A DNA stretch of 17,064 nucleotides from assembly GCA_900754715.1 (NCBI GenBank), contig CAAEDX010000107.1, forward strand, positions 1-17,064, given 5' to 3'. Position 1 is the stretch's first letter. Every line of letters starts with the position of its first letter. The stretch is from Erysipelotrichaceae bacterium (lineage in GTDB: Bacteria > Bacillota_I > Bacilli_A > Erysipelotrichales > Erysipelotrichaceae). This document shows, piece after piece, positions 1 to 7,076 of the stretch. The notes beneath the pieces were generated by a model. That model saw only the letters and a program-made list of their open reading frames with translations, was not told the DNA's origin and did not search any database. The translations under genes and the position numbers were made by a program.

Positions 1-2
1 AA

Positions 3-1088
3 GCGTTAAGCGAAGCGATCGCAGCCGCACAAGGATTGCTCGCTGATCCAGACAATTCCTCCACGACTGCAGTCGTCACTGCATTGCTAAACCTGAGCGA
101 AGCGATACAGGCAGTGAATACCGGTGAAAGTACGGATGCATTGAGAGCCGATGTACAGGCCACGATCGATTTCATCAACGAAAACATCCTGACCAATGTG
201 GACAATGTTCGCCCGGGCAAAGTGGACGCACTGGAAGCAGCTGTAGAGGCAGCGCAGACCCTCGTCGATGATCCGGATGCGAGCGCAGATGCGCTGAAAG
301 CAGCGAACAAAGCGATGACCAAGGCAGCGCAGGAGCTGTGGCAGATCGTCTCCAAGGCCGAATTGGAAGCATTGATCGAAGCAGCGAACGGTTACACAGA
401 CGGCAGCTATACCGCAGAAAGTATCGCGGTATTGCAGGATGCGATCACTAATGCGCAGGCAACAGCGAACAACGATGACGCGACAACAGCTGAGGTCACT
501 GACGCTATCATGAATCTGGCCAATGCGATCGCAGGGCTGGAACAGATCATGCTGGATACGAGCGCGTTAGCGCATGAGATCGATCTCGTGACAGAGATGG
601 TTGCCAATATCGATGACTATGTGCCTTCCACGGTAGAAGGACTGGCAGACAAGCTGGCTGACGCACAAGCAGCGATGAACGCCACGACGCAGGAAGAGAT
701 CGATGCCGCGACCGCAACCTTGCGTGAAGCACGCCTGAACGCGAGAACGAAAGCGGATATCAGTGCCCTGGCAGAGATCATCGCTTATGCGAACAGCTTG
801 AATCTGACTGGCTATACAGCTGAAAGCCGCAATATGCTGGATCGCACGATCTTTGAGGTCAAGAAAGTGCTGGCTGATCCTGAAGCAACGCAGGAAAAGG
901 TAGATGAAGCAGTGACGACGATGCAGGATGCCATCGCCTCTCTGGTTCCGGTACAAGAAAGCACAGACAGCGTCAGCGCCGGATCGGCAAATACCGCGGC
1001 AGCGCTGCAGACCGGTCTGTTTGCGGGCATGATGGCAGCGGCAGCTGCGGCAGCGCTGCACTTGCACAGAAAAAAGCAGGCAAAGTAA
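3..1088 (+). CDS. FIVAR-type repeat surface protein, C-terminal part (partial)
   Basis: The frame is open back to the window edge, so this is the C-terminal end of a longer gene. A TTG at 36 is not a convincing start. The protein is acidic and rich in Ala, Asp, Glu and Thr. It consists of tandem helical modules of about 60-80 residues with a recurring pattern such as YTAES, then ALxDAI, then a DPxAT(Q/T)EEV stretch and a final AI-x-L. This is the pattern of FIVAR (Found In Various ARchitectures) modules of Gram-positive surface proteins. At least two clear YTAES modules are visible (near 406-540 and 805-950). The C-terminus has a hydrophobic Ala-rich segment (about 1015-1060) and a basic tail (HLHRKKQAK), which looks like a membrane anchor. 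No LPxTG motif is seen before it; the nearest equivalent is SAGSANTAA. Function is inferred: cell-surface stalk or adhesion, often attached to carbohydrate-active enzymes whose domain would lie upstream. Confidence 0.75.
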   Translation, partial: ALSEAIAAAQGLLADPDNSSTTAVVTALLNLSEAIQAVNTGESTDALRADVQATIDFINENILTNVDNVRPGKVDALEAAVEAAQTLVDDPDASADALKAANKAMTKAAQELWQIVSKAELEALIEAANGYTDGSYTAESIAVLQDAITNAQATANNDDATTAEVTDAIMNLANAIAGLEQIMLDTSALAHEIDLVTEMVANIDDYVPSTVEGLADKLADAQAAMNATTQEEIDAATATLREARLNARTKADISALAEIIAYANSLNLTGYTAESRNMLDRTIFEVKKVLADPEATQEKVDEAVTTMQDAIASLVPVQESTDSVSAGSANTAAALQTGLFAGMMAAAAAAALHLHRKKQAK

Positions 1089-1101
1089 ACAAAAACGAAT
1101 C

Positions 1102-1138
1102 GAGCTTTGAGACCATTGGTTTCAGAGCTCTTTTTCCT
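1102..1138 (+). terminator. Intrinsic terminator of the surface-protein gene
   Basis: A 13-bp stem pairs 1102-1114 with 1118-1130 (all 13 positions pair if G-U is allowed, 3-nt loop). It is followed directly by TTTTTCCTTT. It lies 14 nt past the stop codon and separates the surface protein from the receptor operon. Confidence 0.9.
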
Positions 1139-1205
1139 TTGTGATGCAGTTTACGGAAGAATGCAGGCGATCATGAACGAATTGTTTTCTTTTCCGGTAT
1201 TCATT

Positions 1206-1214
1206 TGATAAAAT
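1206..1214 (+). promoter_or_regulatory. Candidate extended -10 promoter of the receptor operon
   Basis: TGATAAAAT reads as an extended -10 (TGn followed by TAAAAT). It sits in an AT-rich stretch after the preceding terminator and about 34 nt before the ATG at 1248. A possible -35 TTGTTT lies at 1183-1188 with a long 20-nt spacer, so the extended -10 would have to carry recognition. Transcription would start near 1221. Confidence 0.5.
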
Positions 1215-1247
1215 AAAGAATATAAAACCAGAGAGGGGCGCAGAGAG

Positions 1248-2210
1248 ATGTCCGGAAAAACAAAGCGAATGCTGTTGTCTGCGGTGTTGCTGATCACGCT
1301 TGTGCTGAGCGGCTGTCAGGCACAGACTCATGAAGAGGAGGACTATCTTTATTTTCTGTTTGCGACGCCGCTGCGCAATCATGTCATCTGGCTTCAGGCC
1401 AAAGCAGGATTCGAACAAGCATGTGAGGATCTAGGGATCCGCCATGACTGGATCGGCCCGGACGTCATCGATACCGAAGCCATGGAAGATGTGATGTGGA
1501 CAGGTCTTCTGCAAGATGCGGATGCCATCGTTACCCAGGGCGTCATATCCGATGAACTGGTCAATTTTGCGTGGGAGCTCGGCATCCCGGTCTTTCTGGT
1601 GGACAGCGATATGCCAGATTCCCGGCGGATCTGTTATATGGGAAAAGATTTTAAAGAACAGGCAGAACTGCTGCTGGCGCATATCGAGGAAAGGGTGGCC
1701 CCAGATACAGAGCTGCGCATCGCCATCCAAGTCGCGGAATCCAGCTTTGCCATCGCACAAGAACAGATCAAGCAGGTCGAGGACGTATTTGCCCGGCATC
1801 CGGGCGGGTATGAGATCGTCAGCGTCAGCGATTCAAAATCTGAGGAAGCAAGAGCGCGCAAAGAATGGAGCACGGTGATCCAGGAACATCCGGACATCAA
1901 TGTGGCCATCAATTTTGCAGCCGAATCTGCGGAGTTTTGCTGGGAAGCCATTGAAAACAATGGATTGCGCGATCAAGTGCTCATATATGGCGCTGATGAT
2001 ATCCCGGCAAACCTGGAGCTGATCCGGGAAGGGAAGGCAGATGGCATTGTCGTCACTTCTTTTTATCAATATGGATATCGCAGCGTAGAATTGCTGTATG
2101 ATTATCTGGTCAATGGCAAAATGCCGCCTCAGCAGGAAAAGACCGATCTGCAGATCGTCGACCGTACCAATGTAGATACATACCAGGAGAACGAAAATGA
2201 AGACCGCTAA
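1248..2210 (+). CDS. Sugar-binding-type receptor lipoprotein (Peripla_BP family)
   Basis: A 320-residue lipoprotein of the type I periplasmic-binding-protein fold, related to the LacI/ribose-binding group. The N-terminus has basic residues (KTKR), a hydrophobic segment and a lipobox VLSGC with Cys23 as the lipidation site, so the mature protein is membrane-tethered outside the cell. Downstream features fit the fold: an alternating Rossmann-like pattern, the ADAIVTQGV loop, GIPVFLVDSD, NVAINFAAESA and YGADDIP. The gene starts at an ATG preceded by GAGAGGGG and overlaps the histidine kinase gene by 14 nt. It is first in an operon with a YesM-type kinase and a YesN-type regulator. No permease or ATPase gene is adjacent, so a role as the ligand-sensing subunit of the kinase is more likely than transport (inference). 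The ligand cannot be read from the sequence; a sugar is the usual choice for this family. Confidence 0.85.
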   Translation: MSGKTKRMLLSAVLLITLVLSGCQAQTHEEEDYLYFLFATPLRNHVIWLQAKAGFEQACEDLGIRHDWIGPDVIDTEAMEDVMWTGLLQDADAIVTQGVISDELVNFAWELGIPVFLVDSDMPDSRRICYMGKDFKEQAELLLAHIEERVAPDTELRIAIQVAESSFAIAQEQIKQVEDVFARHPGGYEIVSVSDSKSEEARARKEWSTVIQEHPDINVAINFAAESAEFCWEAIENNGLRDQVLIYGADDIPANLELIREGKADGIVVTSFYQYGYRSVELLYDYLVNGKMPPQQEKTDLQIVDRTNVDTYQENENEDR

Positions 2211-3675
2211 AAAGACGACATTTCGCGCCAAGATGCGCAAAACGATGCTCGTGATGGGCATCGTGCTGTTCCTGGTGATGGTCATGACCAACATTTTCAA
2301 TTATTTTACGAAGATCAGCTATAACCAGGTATTGGATGGTTATGATACGCTGCATGCGTATTATGACCATGTGGAGACTTCATCGGATTATATCAAAAGC
2401 TACTTGTCCGCCAACAATGAAGCGATGCTGGCGCAATATGATGAGCAGATGAGCGCCGCCTATCGGGATGTGTCATCTTTGCGCAACAACATCGGATTGA
2501 GCGAAAGCTGGCGCTATGATTTGCTGGAAAACATGCTGGATAATTATGATACGGTGATCAGAAATATGCTGGAACTGTATGAGAACAGCGAGCAGTCCGG
2601 AGAATACCGGACCAATTACGATATGTTCATCCAGGCCGGCGATCTGATCATGGATACGTCTGGAGACTATTATAGTCTGATCATTGCGTCCATGAGCGAC
2701 CATAGAGATACGATGGAGATGCTGCAGAACCTGACCTGGTTCAGCTTCATCATCGTGTTTATCCTTGTTATTTTCTGGTTCATCTATTATGACCGTTCTG
2801 TCATGCATCTGCTCAGCCGCCCGCTGGAACAGATCCTTCAGAATATCGATAAGATCCGTCATGGAAAATATGAGCTGAAAGATATTTCCAGCAGCAGCGT
2901 GGAGATCACTCAGCTTTGTGACGCATTGGAAGAGATGGCACAGGCCGTCGCGTCAAGCATCGAGACGATGCAAGAGCGTGACCGTCTGGAAAAGCTGCTG
3001 CTGGAACAAGAGAACGAAAACCTGAAAAAAGATGAACTGCTGGCACAGAGCGAACTGAAGATGCTGCAGAATCAGATCAATCCGCATTTTCTGTTCAATA
3101 CGCTCAACATGATCTATCGCATGTCGCTGAAGGAAGGCGCGGATGACGCGGCAGACATGCTGATGAAGACGAGCCAGCTGCTGCGCTATGGGCTGGACAA
3201 CCAGAATCGCATCAGCAGCTTGCACAACGAGCTGGAGATGATCGGCAAATATATCGAGATCCAGAAAAAGCGGCTGGGCAGCCGCGTCAGCTTTATTTTG
3301 GAATGTGAGAGAGCACAAGTGCGCAACATCAGCATGCCAGGCATGATCCTGCAGCCATTGGTCGAAAATGCCTTGCAGCACGGTCTGCACGATGTGACCG
3401 AAAACGGAGAGATCGTCATCAGTGTGGGACAGCAGGACAGTGTGATCACGATCAGCGTTTCTGATAACGGAAAGGGCATGCCGGCCCAGGAACTGGAGGA
3501 ACTGATCTTGAATGACTATCAAATGAAAGAAGGCACGCACCTTGGGCTTTATAACGTCATGCGCCGTCTGGAAATGTATTTTCATGAACAGATCCAGATC
3601 AGCCTGCACAGCGATGAGGGATGCGGATTTGAAGTATTCATGGAGATCCGCCCAGCCAGATCTGAAAGGAGGTGA
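2197..3675 (+). CDS. YesM/LytS-type sensor histidine kinase
   Basis: A 492-residue membrane kinase. TM1 lies at about residues 17-36 and TM2 at about 181-198. They enclose an extracellular, probably helical region of about 144 residues. A HAMP-like linker (about 199-255) and a coiled coil (about 258-290) follow. The H-box NQINPHFLFNTLN carries the phospho-accepting His297, as in the His_kinase (PF06580) family. The ATPase domain shows the N-box PLVENALQHG (Asn391), the G1 box DNGKGMP (423-429) and a G2-like THLGLYNV (447-454). The ATG lies 7 nt after AGGAG, inside the end of the receptor gene, so the two are translationally coupled. The likely partners are the receptor lipoprotein as input and the AraC-type regulator as output. 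The function is secure; the signal is unknown. Confidence 0.93.
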   Translation: MKTAKKTTFRAKMRKTMLVMGIVLFLVMVMTNIFNYFTKISYNQVLDGYDTLHAYYDHVETSSDYIKSYLSANNEAMLAQYDEQMSAAYRDVSSLRNNIGLSESWRYDLLENMLDNYDTVIRNMLELYENSEQSGEYRTNYDMFIQAGDLIMDTSGDYYSLIIASMSDHRDTMEMLQNLTWFSFIIVFILVIFWFIYYDRSVMHLLSRPLEQILQNIDKIRHGKYELKDISSSSVEITQLCDALEEMAQAVASSIETMQERDRLEKLLLEQENENLKKDELLAQSELKMLQNQINPHFLFNTLNMIYRMSLKEGADDAADMLMKTSQLLRYGLDNQNRISSLHNELEMIGKYIEIQKKRLGSRVSFILECERAQVRNISMPGMILQPLVENALQHGLHDVTENGEIVISVGQQDSVITISVSDNGKGMPAQELEELILNDYQMKEGTHLGLYNVMRRLEMYFHEQIQISLHSDEGCGFEVFMEIRPARSERR

Positions 3676-3678
3676 TCC
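3664..3678 (+). promoter_or_regulatory. Exceptionally long Shine-Dalgarno deciding the regulator start
   Basis: GAAAGGAGGTGATCC is perfectly complementary over 15 nt to the conserved 16S rRNA 3' end (GGATCACCTCCTTTC). The stop codon TGA of the kinase gene (3673-3675) lies inside it. The core GGAGG (3668-3672) is 8 nt from the ATG at 3681, which sets that ATG as the regulator's start. Confidence 0.85.
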
Positions 3679-3680
3679 GG

Positions 3681-5177
3681 ATGTATCGAGTGATGATCGC
3701 AGAAGATGAACAGATCGAAAGAGAGATGCTCGCACAGATCATCGCAGAGCATTTCCCATCAGTCGATCAGATCATTCCGGCAGAAAATGGTCAGCAGGCC
3801 GTCGATCTGTTTGCGCAGTATCAGCCTGATCTGATCCTCATGGATATCAATATGCCCTTGAAAAGCGGCATGGAGGCACTCAGGGAGATCCGGCAAAATA
3901 CCAGGAAAGAATTCGTGTGCATCATCCTGACATCTTATGGTCATTTTTCCTATGCGCAAGATGGCATCCGTCTTCGTGTAGATGATTATATCCTGAAGCC
4001 AGCGGAAGATGCGCAGATCATCACTTCAGTGTCAGCCGGCATGGAAAAGCTGCAGCAGCGCCGCAACATGCACGCTTCGATCCAGAAATTGCTGAAGCAT
4101 AATGAAGATGTCAGCGCATTGCTTGAGTCTGAATGTATTTTTGCCATCATCAATCAAAAAGAAGAGAAAATGATCAGAAGATATTTTCAGATGGCGCGCA
4201 TAGACGCTAGTCACGCGTTCACCCTTGTCGCAAAGGCAGAAGAGGACAATACACTGATCCCGCAGATCCGCGGAATCATCGAGGAACTGGGATATGCGTG
4301 CATGAGCGCCAGACTGAATGACTGTCAGATCCTGTACATCTTCGCTTCCATTCCGATGGATATGAAAGAACGAACGCGGCTGCAGTATCTGACCCGGCCG
4401 CTGCTGGAGCGATCCGGCATTGCTTATGCGTGGGGACCCCAGCAAGATCAGATCGATCATTTTCATGTGGCATTTGAAGATGCCATGGCACAATTGCATA
4501 TACAGGAAAATGTTCAGGATGAACATGACCCCTTCGTATGGAAAAGCGTGGAACAGCTGCTTTCCAATCTGGAAGAGAATCAGATCGCCATGATCGTCTA
4601 TGATCTGTTTGAAAAGCTGGCCGCCATGGACACTGCCCGCAGAAATGCGGTGATGGAAGAGATCCTCACCAGACTGTATGACCATGCGGAACAAAATGGC
4701 CTGATCCTTCCTCGTCCGCAATGGCAAGAAGAAAAGATATTTAAGAAAGAAGATACCCGCAGAGAAGTGGAGCTTAAGATCACACAAAGGCTGATGGAGG
4801 TGCTTCGTCCGCTCAAGGCACATCATTATCAAAGCCATAGCCTGCTTTACCGTAAGGCCATCGAGTTCATCGAGCAGAATTATCACAGGCCGATCGGACT
4901 GAGCGATATGGGCAAGGCGCTCAATGTCACGCCGCATTATATCAGCCGTCTGCTCAGCAAAGAAGGCGCACCAGGCAAAAATACCTTTACAGAGCTGTTG
5001 ACAGATTACCGGATCGAAGCAGCCAAGCGCCTGATCCAGCAAGGCGTATCCCTGAAGAATGTCGCGTTTGAAGTCGGATTTCATTCCACCAGTTACTTTT
5101 CTAAGAGCTTCCGGAAGAACACGGGCATGACGCCGCGGGAATATCAGCGGCTATTTGAAAGCGGGCAGTCCTCATGA
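3681..5177 (+). CDS. YesN-type response regulator, REC plus AraC HTH
   Basis: A 498-residue response regulator. The N-terminal receiver domain has the acidic pair Glu8-Asp9, phospho-acceptor Asp55 (LILMDINMP), Thr84/Ser85 (ILTSYG) and Lys106 (ILKPAED). The middle third (about 130-385) is a variable region typical of YesN-like proteins, with no clear domain by eye. The C-terminal domain (about 393-495) is an AraC/XylS double helix-turn-helix, with YISRLLSKE and the signature VAFEVGFHSTSYFSKSFRK followed by GMTPREYQ. A GTG at 3672 also opens this frame but falls inside the ribosome binding site, so the ATG at 3681 is used. The stop overlaps the next ATG (ATGA at 5174). Such regulators usually activate carbohydrate-uptake or degradation genes; the targets are not visible here. 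Confidence 0.93.
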   Translation: MYRVMIAEDEQIEREMLAQIIAEHFPSVDQIIPAENGQQAVDLFAQYQPDLILMDINMPLKSGMEALREIRQNTRKEFVCIILTSYGHFSYAQDGIRLRVDDYILKPAEDAQIITSVSAGMEKLQQRRNMHASIQKLLKHNEDVSALLESECIFAIINQKEEKMIRRYFQMARIDASHAFTLVAKAEEDNTLIPQIRGIIEELGYACMSARLNDCQILYIFASIPMDMKERTRLQYLTRPLLERSGIAYAWGPQQDQIDHFHVAFEDAMAQLHIQENVQDEHDPFVWKSVEQLLSNLEENQIAMIVYDLFEKLAAMDTARRNAVMEEILTRLYDHAEQNGLILPRPQWQEEKIFKKEDTRREVELKITQRLMEVLRPLKAHHYQSHSLLYRKAIEFIEQNYHRPIGLSDMGKALNVTPHYISRLLSKEGAPGKNTFTELLTDYRIEAAKRLIQQGVSLKNVAFEVGFHSTSYFSKSFRKNTGMTPREYQRLFESGQSS

Positions 5178-6076
5178 AACATGTGTTCATCATCAATGCC
5201 ATGGCCAAGAAACATGAGCTGGAGCAGCTGATGCCGCAGATCCATCATCATTTCCCACATGCGCAGATCTTTCTCACACAGCATGCGGGCCATGCGCGAG
5301 AGCTGGCTGCACAGGCTGTCCGTGCCAATGAACCAGTGCGGATCTATGCCTGCGGCGGCGACGGCACTCTGCATGAGGTCGTCAATGGTATCCTCGGATA
5401 CAGCCAGGTGCAGCTGGCCGTGATCCCCATCGGCACCGGCAATGATTTTGTCAAGACTTTTGCGCCACGGACATTGTCACAGTTCCGCGCGCTGCAAGGC
5501 TACCATCACCCTGATGTCATTCCCTGCGATATATTGATGGTCGATGGTCAGGCATGCATCAACACAGTATCGGCTGGACTGGATGTGAAAGTAGCTTATC
5601 ATGTCGCGAAATTCAGACGCCTTCCAGGCATGCGCGGAACGCTTCCATATTATCTCGGTCTGCTTGTCAGTATGTGCGGGAATATGGCCGAATCATTTCA
5701 GGTCGAGATCGATGGCCAGAAAGCGCCGCAAAAAGCATACTTATTTGCCGTGGCCGGCAATGGCAGATACTATGGCGGCGGGTATTGCCCGGTGCCGGAT
5801 GCGAAGCTCGATGATGGCAGACTGGATATCTGTCTGATTGAAAATGTGCCAAGACGGCTGATCATCCGGTTGTCAGACCGGTACAAAAAAGGCACGCATA
5901 TCACGCGCAAAGATCTGGTCACCATGGCCAGAGCCAGTTCAATGCGCATCGTGACGAACGGAGAGAGGATCCGGCTGAACCTTGATGGTGAGCTGCACGA
6001 GGCAGCTGATCCGCTGATCACGGTCAAGATGCATGCCTTACGCTTGCTTTTGCCGCAAACAAAAGATCTCAGATGA
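5174..6076 (+). CDS. Diacylglycerol kinase family lipid kinase (DgkB/YegS-like)
   Basis: A 300-residue soluble lipid kinase of the DAGK catalytic (PF00781) family. The nucleotide-binding signature GGDGTLHEVVNG lies at 61-72 and the second signature IPIGTGNDFVKTF at about 84-96. A later segment VAGNGRYYGGGYCPVPDAKLDDG matches the conserved tail of the catalytic region. Family members phosphorylate diacylglycerol or related lipids using ATP, recycling diacylglycerol produced when phosphatidylglycerol is used for lipoteichoic acid or similar polymers. The length is normal for the family. The start overlaps the regulator's stop (ATGA), no good ribosome binding site of its own is seen, and translation is probably coupled. 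Membership of an operon with a receptor-kinase-regulator set is unusual. The exact lipid substrate cannot be told. Confidence 0.9.
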   Translation: MKHVFIINAMAKKHELEQLMPQIHHHFPHAQIFLTQHAGHARELAAQAVRANEPVRIYACGGDGTLHEVVNGILGYSQVQLAVIPIGTGNDFVKTFAPRTLSQFRALQGYHHPDVIPCDILMVDGQACINTVSAGLDVKVAYHVAKFRRLPGMRGTLPYYLGLLVSMCGNMAESFQVEIDGQKAPQKAYLFAVAGNGRYYGGGYCPVPDAKLDDGRLDICLIENVPRRLIIRLSDRYKKGTHITRKDLVTMARASSMRIVTNGERIRLNLDGELHEAADPLITVKMHALRLLLPQTKDLR

Positions 6077-6103
6077 TCATTGTGCGATCCTCTGAGGTCT
6101 TTT
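6063..6103. terminator. Bidirectional terminator between lipid kinase and HAD genes
   Basis: A 16-position stem pairs 6063-6078 with 6086-6101 (one mismatch, one G-U) around a 7-nt loop. T-runs lie on the right for the plus strand (6100-6103) and A-runs on the left (6061-6064), so the same hairpin can stop both convergent transcripts. The lipid kinase stop codon (6074-6076) is inside the stem. Confidence 0.88.
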
Positions 6104-6106
6104 CTG

Positions 6107-6883
6107 TTATTGACGCATCAATATGCTGATGGCTTGCGCGACATTGTCTACGATGTGATCCGCATATTGTGCAAGTTGTGGATTGCCGCGGATCGCAAAG
6201 CCCTGGAAGCGGCGGATCATCGTCAGATCATTGAAGCTGTCTCCGATGGCAGCGACGCGGTCATTCACGATGCCGAAATGGCTTGCGGCCCAGTCCAGCG
6301 CTTGTGCTTTGTCGACACCGCGGGCACTGATGTCGATACACTCACAATTGACGGCAGCGTGGACTTGAGGGAACTGCAGGCCAATCTGCGCTGTTAAGGC
6401 CAGCGCCTCTTCATGATCATGCATCATGCAGCTGATGACGCAGATTTCATGAAGATCACGCGGATCATCTGCCTGTGGATATGCGGAATGGATACGCGCG
6501 ATCAGCTGTTCCATTTCAGGATCATCTTCCATCCGTTCATTCCATAGCGCGTCTTTGCCATAGACGGTCAGCGACATCGTGACATTGTGCCGCAGAAAAT
6601 CGATCAGCTCATCAAGCGGGCCGCAAAGCGGGCTTTCCTTCAGACATCTGCCATCTGGATCCAGGATCATTCCTCCGCCATAGGCAATGATAAAATCGAT
6701 GGGAATGTCATATTGACGACAGGCCGCAAACAATGAACGAGGCTCTCTGCCGCTGACTATGCCAAACAGATTGGCCGCCTGAAAGGTACGGATGGCCTGG
6801 ATATCTTCTTTGGCAATGGCATCCCCGGTCCTTCTCAGAGTGCCATCGAAATCAGAGCCAAGCAGCATCTTGTGTTTGATCAT
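6107..6883 (-). CDS. Cof-type HAD-superfamily phosphatase
   Basis: A 258-residue HAD hydrolase of the Cof/subclass IIB type. Motif I is DFDGTL with nucleophile Asp11 and Asp13. Motif II is GIVSGR (Ser44), motif III Lys192 (ARGVDKAQAL), and motif IV GDSFNDLTMI (214-223). The cap sits between motifs II and III, as expected for this subclass. These enzymes hydrolyse sugar phosphates, FMN/PLP or similar metabolites; the substrate cannot be assigned. The frame opens earlier, at 6910, but AGGAGG lies 6 nt before the ATG at 6883, so that ATG is chosen. It is monocistronic and convergent with the lipid kinase, and its stop lies next to the shared terminator. Confidence 0.9.
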   Translation of the reverse strand: MIKHKMLLGSDFDGTLRRTGDAIAKEDIQAIRTFQAANLFGIVSGREPRSLFAACRQYDIPIDFIIAYGGGMILDPDGRCLKESPLCGPLDELIDFLRHNVTMSLTVYGKDALWNERMEDDPEMEQLIARIHSAYPQADDPRDLHEICVISCMMHDHEEALALTAQIGLQFPQVHAAVNCECIDISARGVDKAQALDWAASHFGIVNDRVAAIGDSFNDLTMIRRFQGFAIRGNPQLAQYADHIVDNVAQAISILMRQ

Positions 6884-6889
6884 GAAAAC

Positions 6890-6895
6890 CCTCCT
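6890..6895 (-). promoter_or_regulatory. Ribosome binding site setting the HAD start
   Basis: AGGAGG on the minus strand, 6 nt before the ATG at 6883. It rules out the upstream in-frame ATG at 6910, which would place this site inside the coding region. Confidence 0.8.
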
Positions 6896-6908
6896 CTTTG
6901 ACCACCCC

Positions 6909-6917
6909 ATTGTATCA
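6909..6917 (-). promoter_or_regulatory. Candidate extended -10 promoter for the HAD gene
   Basis: On the minus strand TGATACAAT forms an extended -10 (TGn plus TACAAT). Transcription would start near 6902, leaving a short leader that just holds the AGGAGG at 6890-6895. No convincing -35 is seen. Confidence 0.45.
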
Positions 6918-7062
6918 TTAAATTCGTCGTATCATCATGCAAATGACAATCAGCTTGTGATCTGATTGCTTTTCCTGGGAAATGACGCAGAAAAATCGCA
7001 AAGTGTTTGGCGCCTATGCACGAGCATGGACATTTCATAGTCTGAATTGAATCAGAGAGTGG

Positions 7063-7070
7063 AAGGAGGA
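7063..7070 (+). promoter_or_regulatory. Ribosome binding site setting the collagen-like start
   Basis: AAGGAGGA lies 6 nt before the GTG at 7077. The upstream in-frame TTG at 7047 has no such site and would run through this one. Confidence 0.8.
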
Positions 7071-7076
7071 AATCGT

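Noticed and set aside
3672..3680. GTG start for the response regulator at 3672
   Set aside because: It lies within the long Shine-Dalgarno; the ATG at 3681 has ideal spacing and starts the receiver domain normally.
4032..5084. Long antisense open frame opposite the response regulator
   Set aside because: No recognisable protein features; it is a by-product of the codon composition of the well-supported plus-strand gene.
6884..6910. Longer HAD protein starting at 6910
   Set aside because: The AGGAGG at 6890-6895 would be inside the coding region, and the candidate -10 overlaps the upstream start.
7047..7076. TTG start of the collagen-like gene at 7047
   Set aside because: It has no ribosome binding site; the AAGGAGGA at 7063-7070 points to the GTG at 7077.
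6884..7076. Possible small gene or RNA in the HAD/collagen divergent region
   Set aside because: No start with a ribosome binding site leads to a credible small protein, and no strong conserved RNA fold was recognised.
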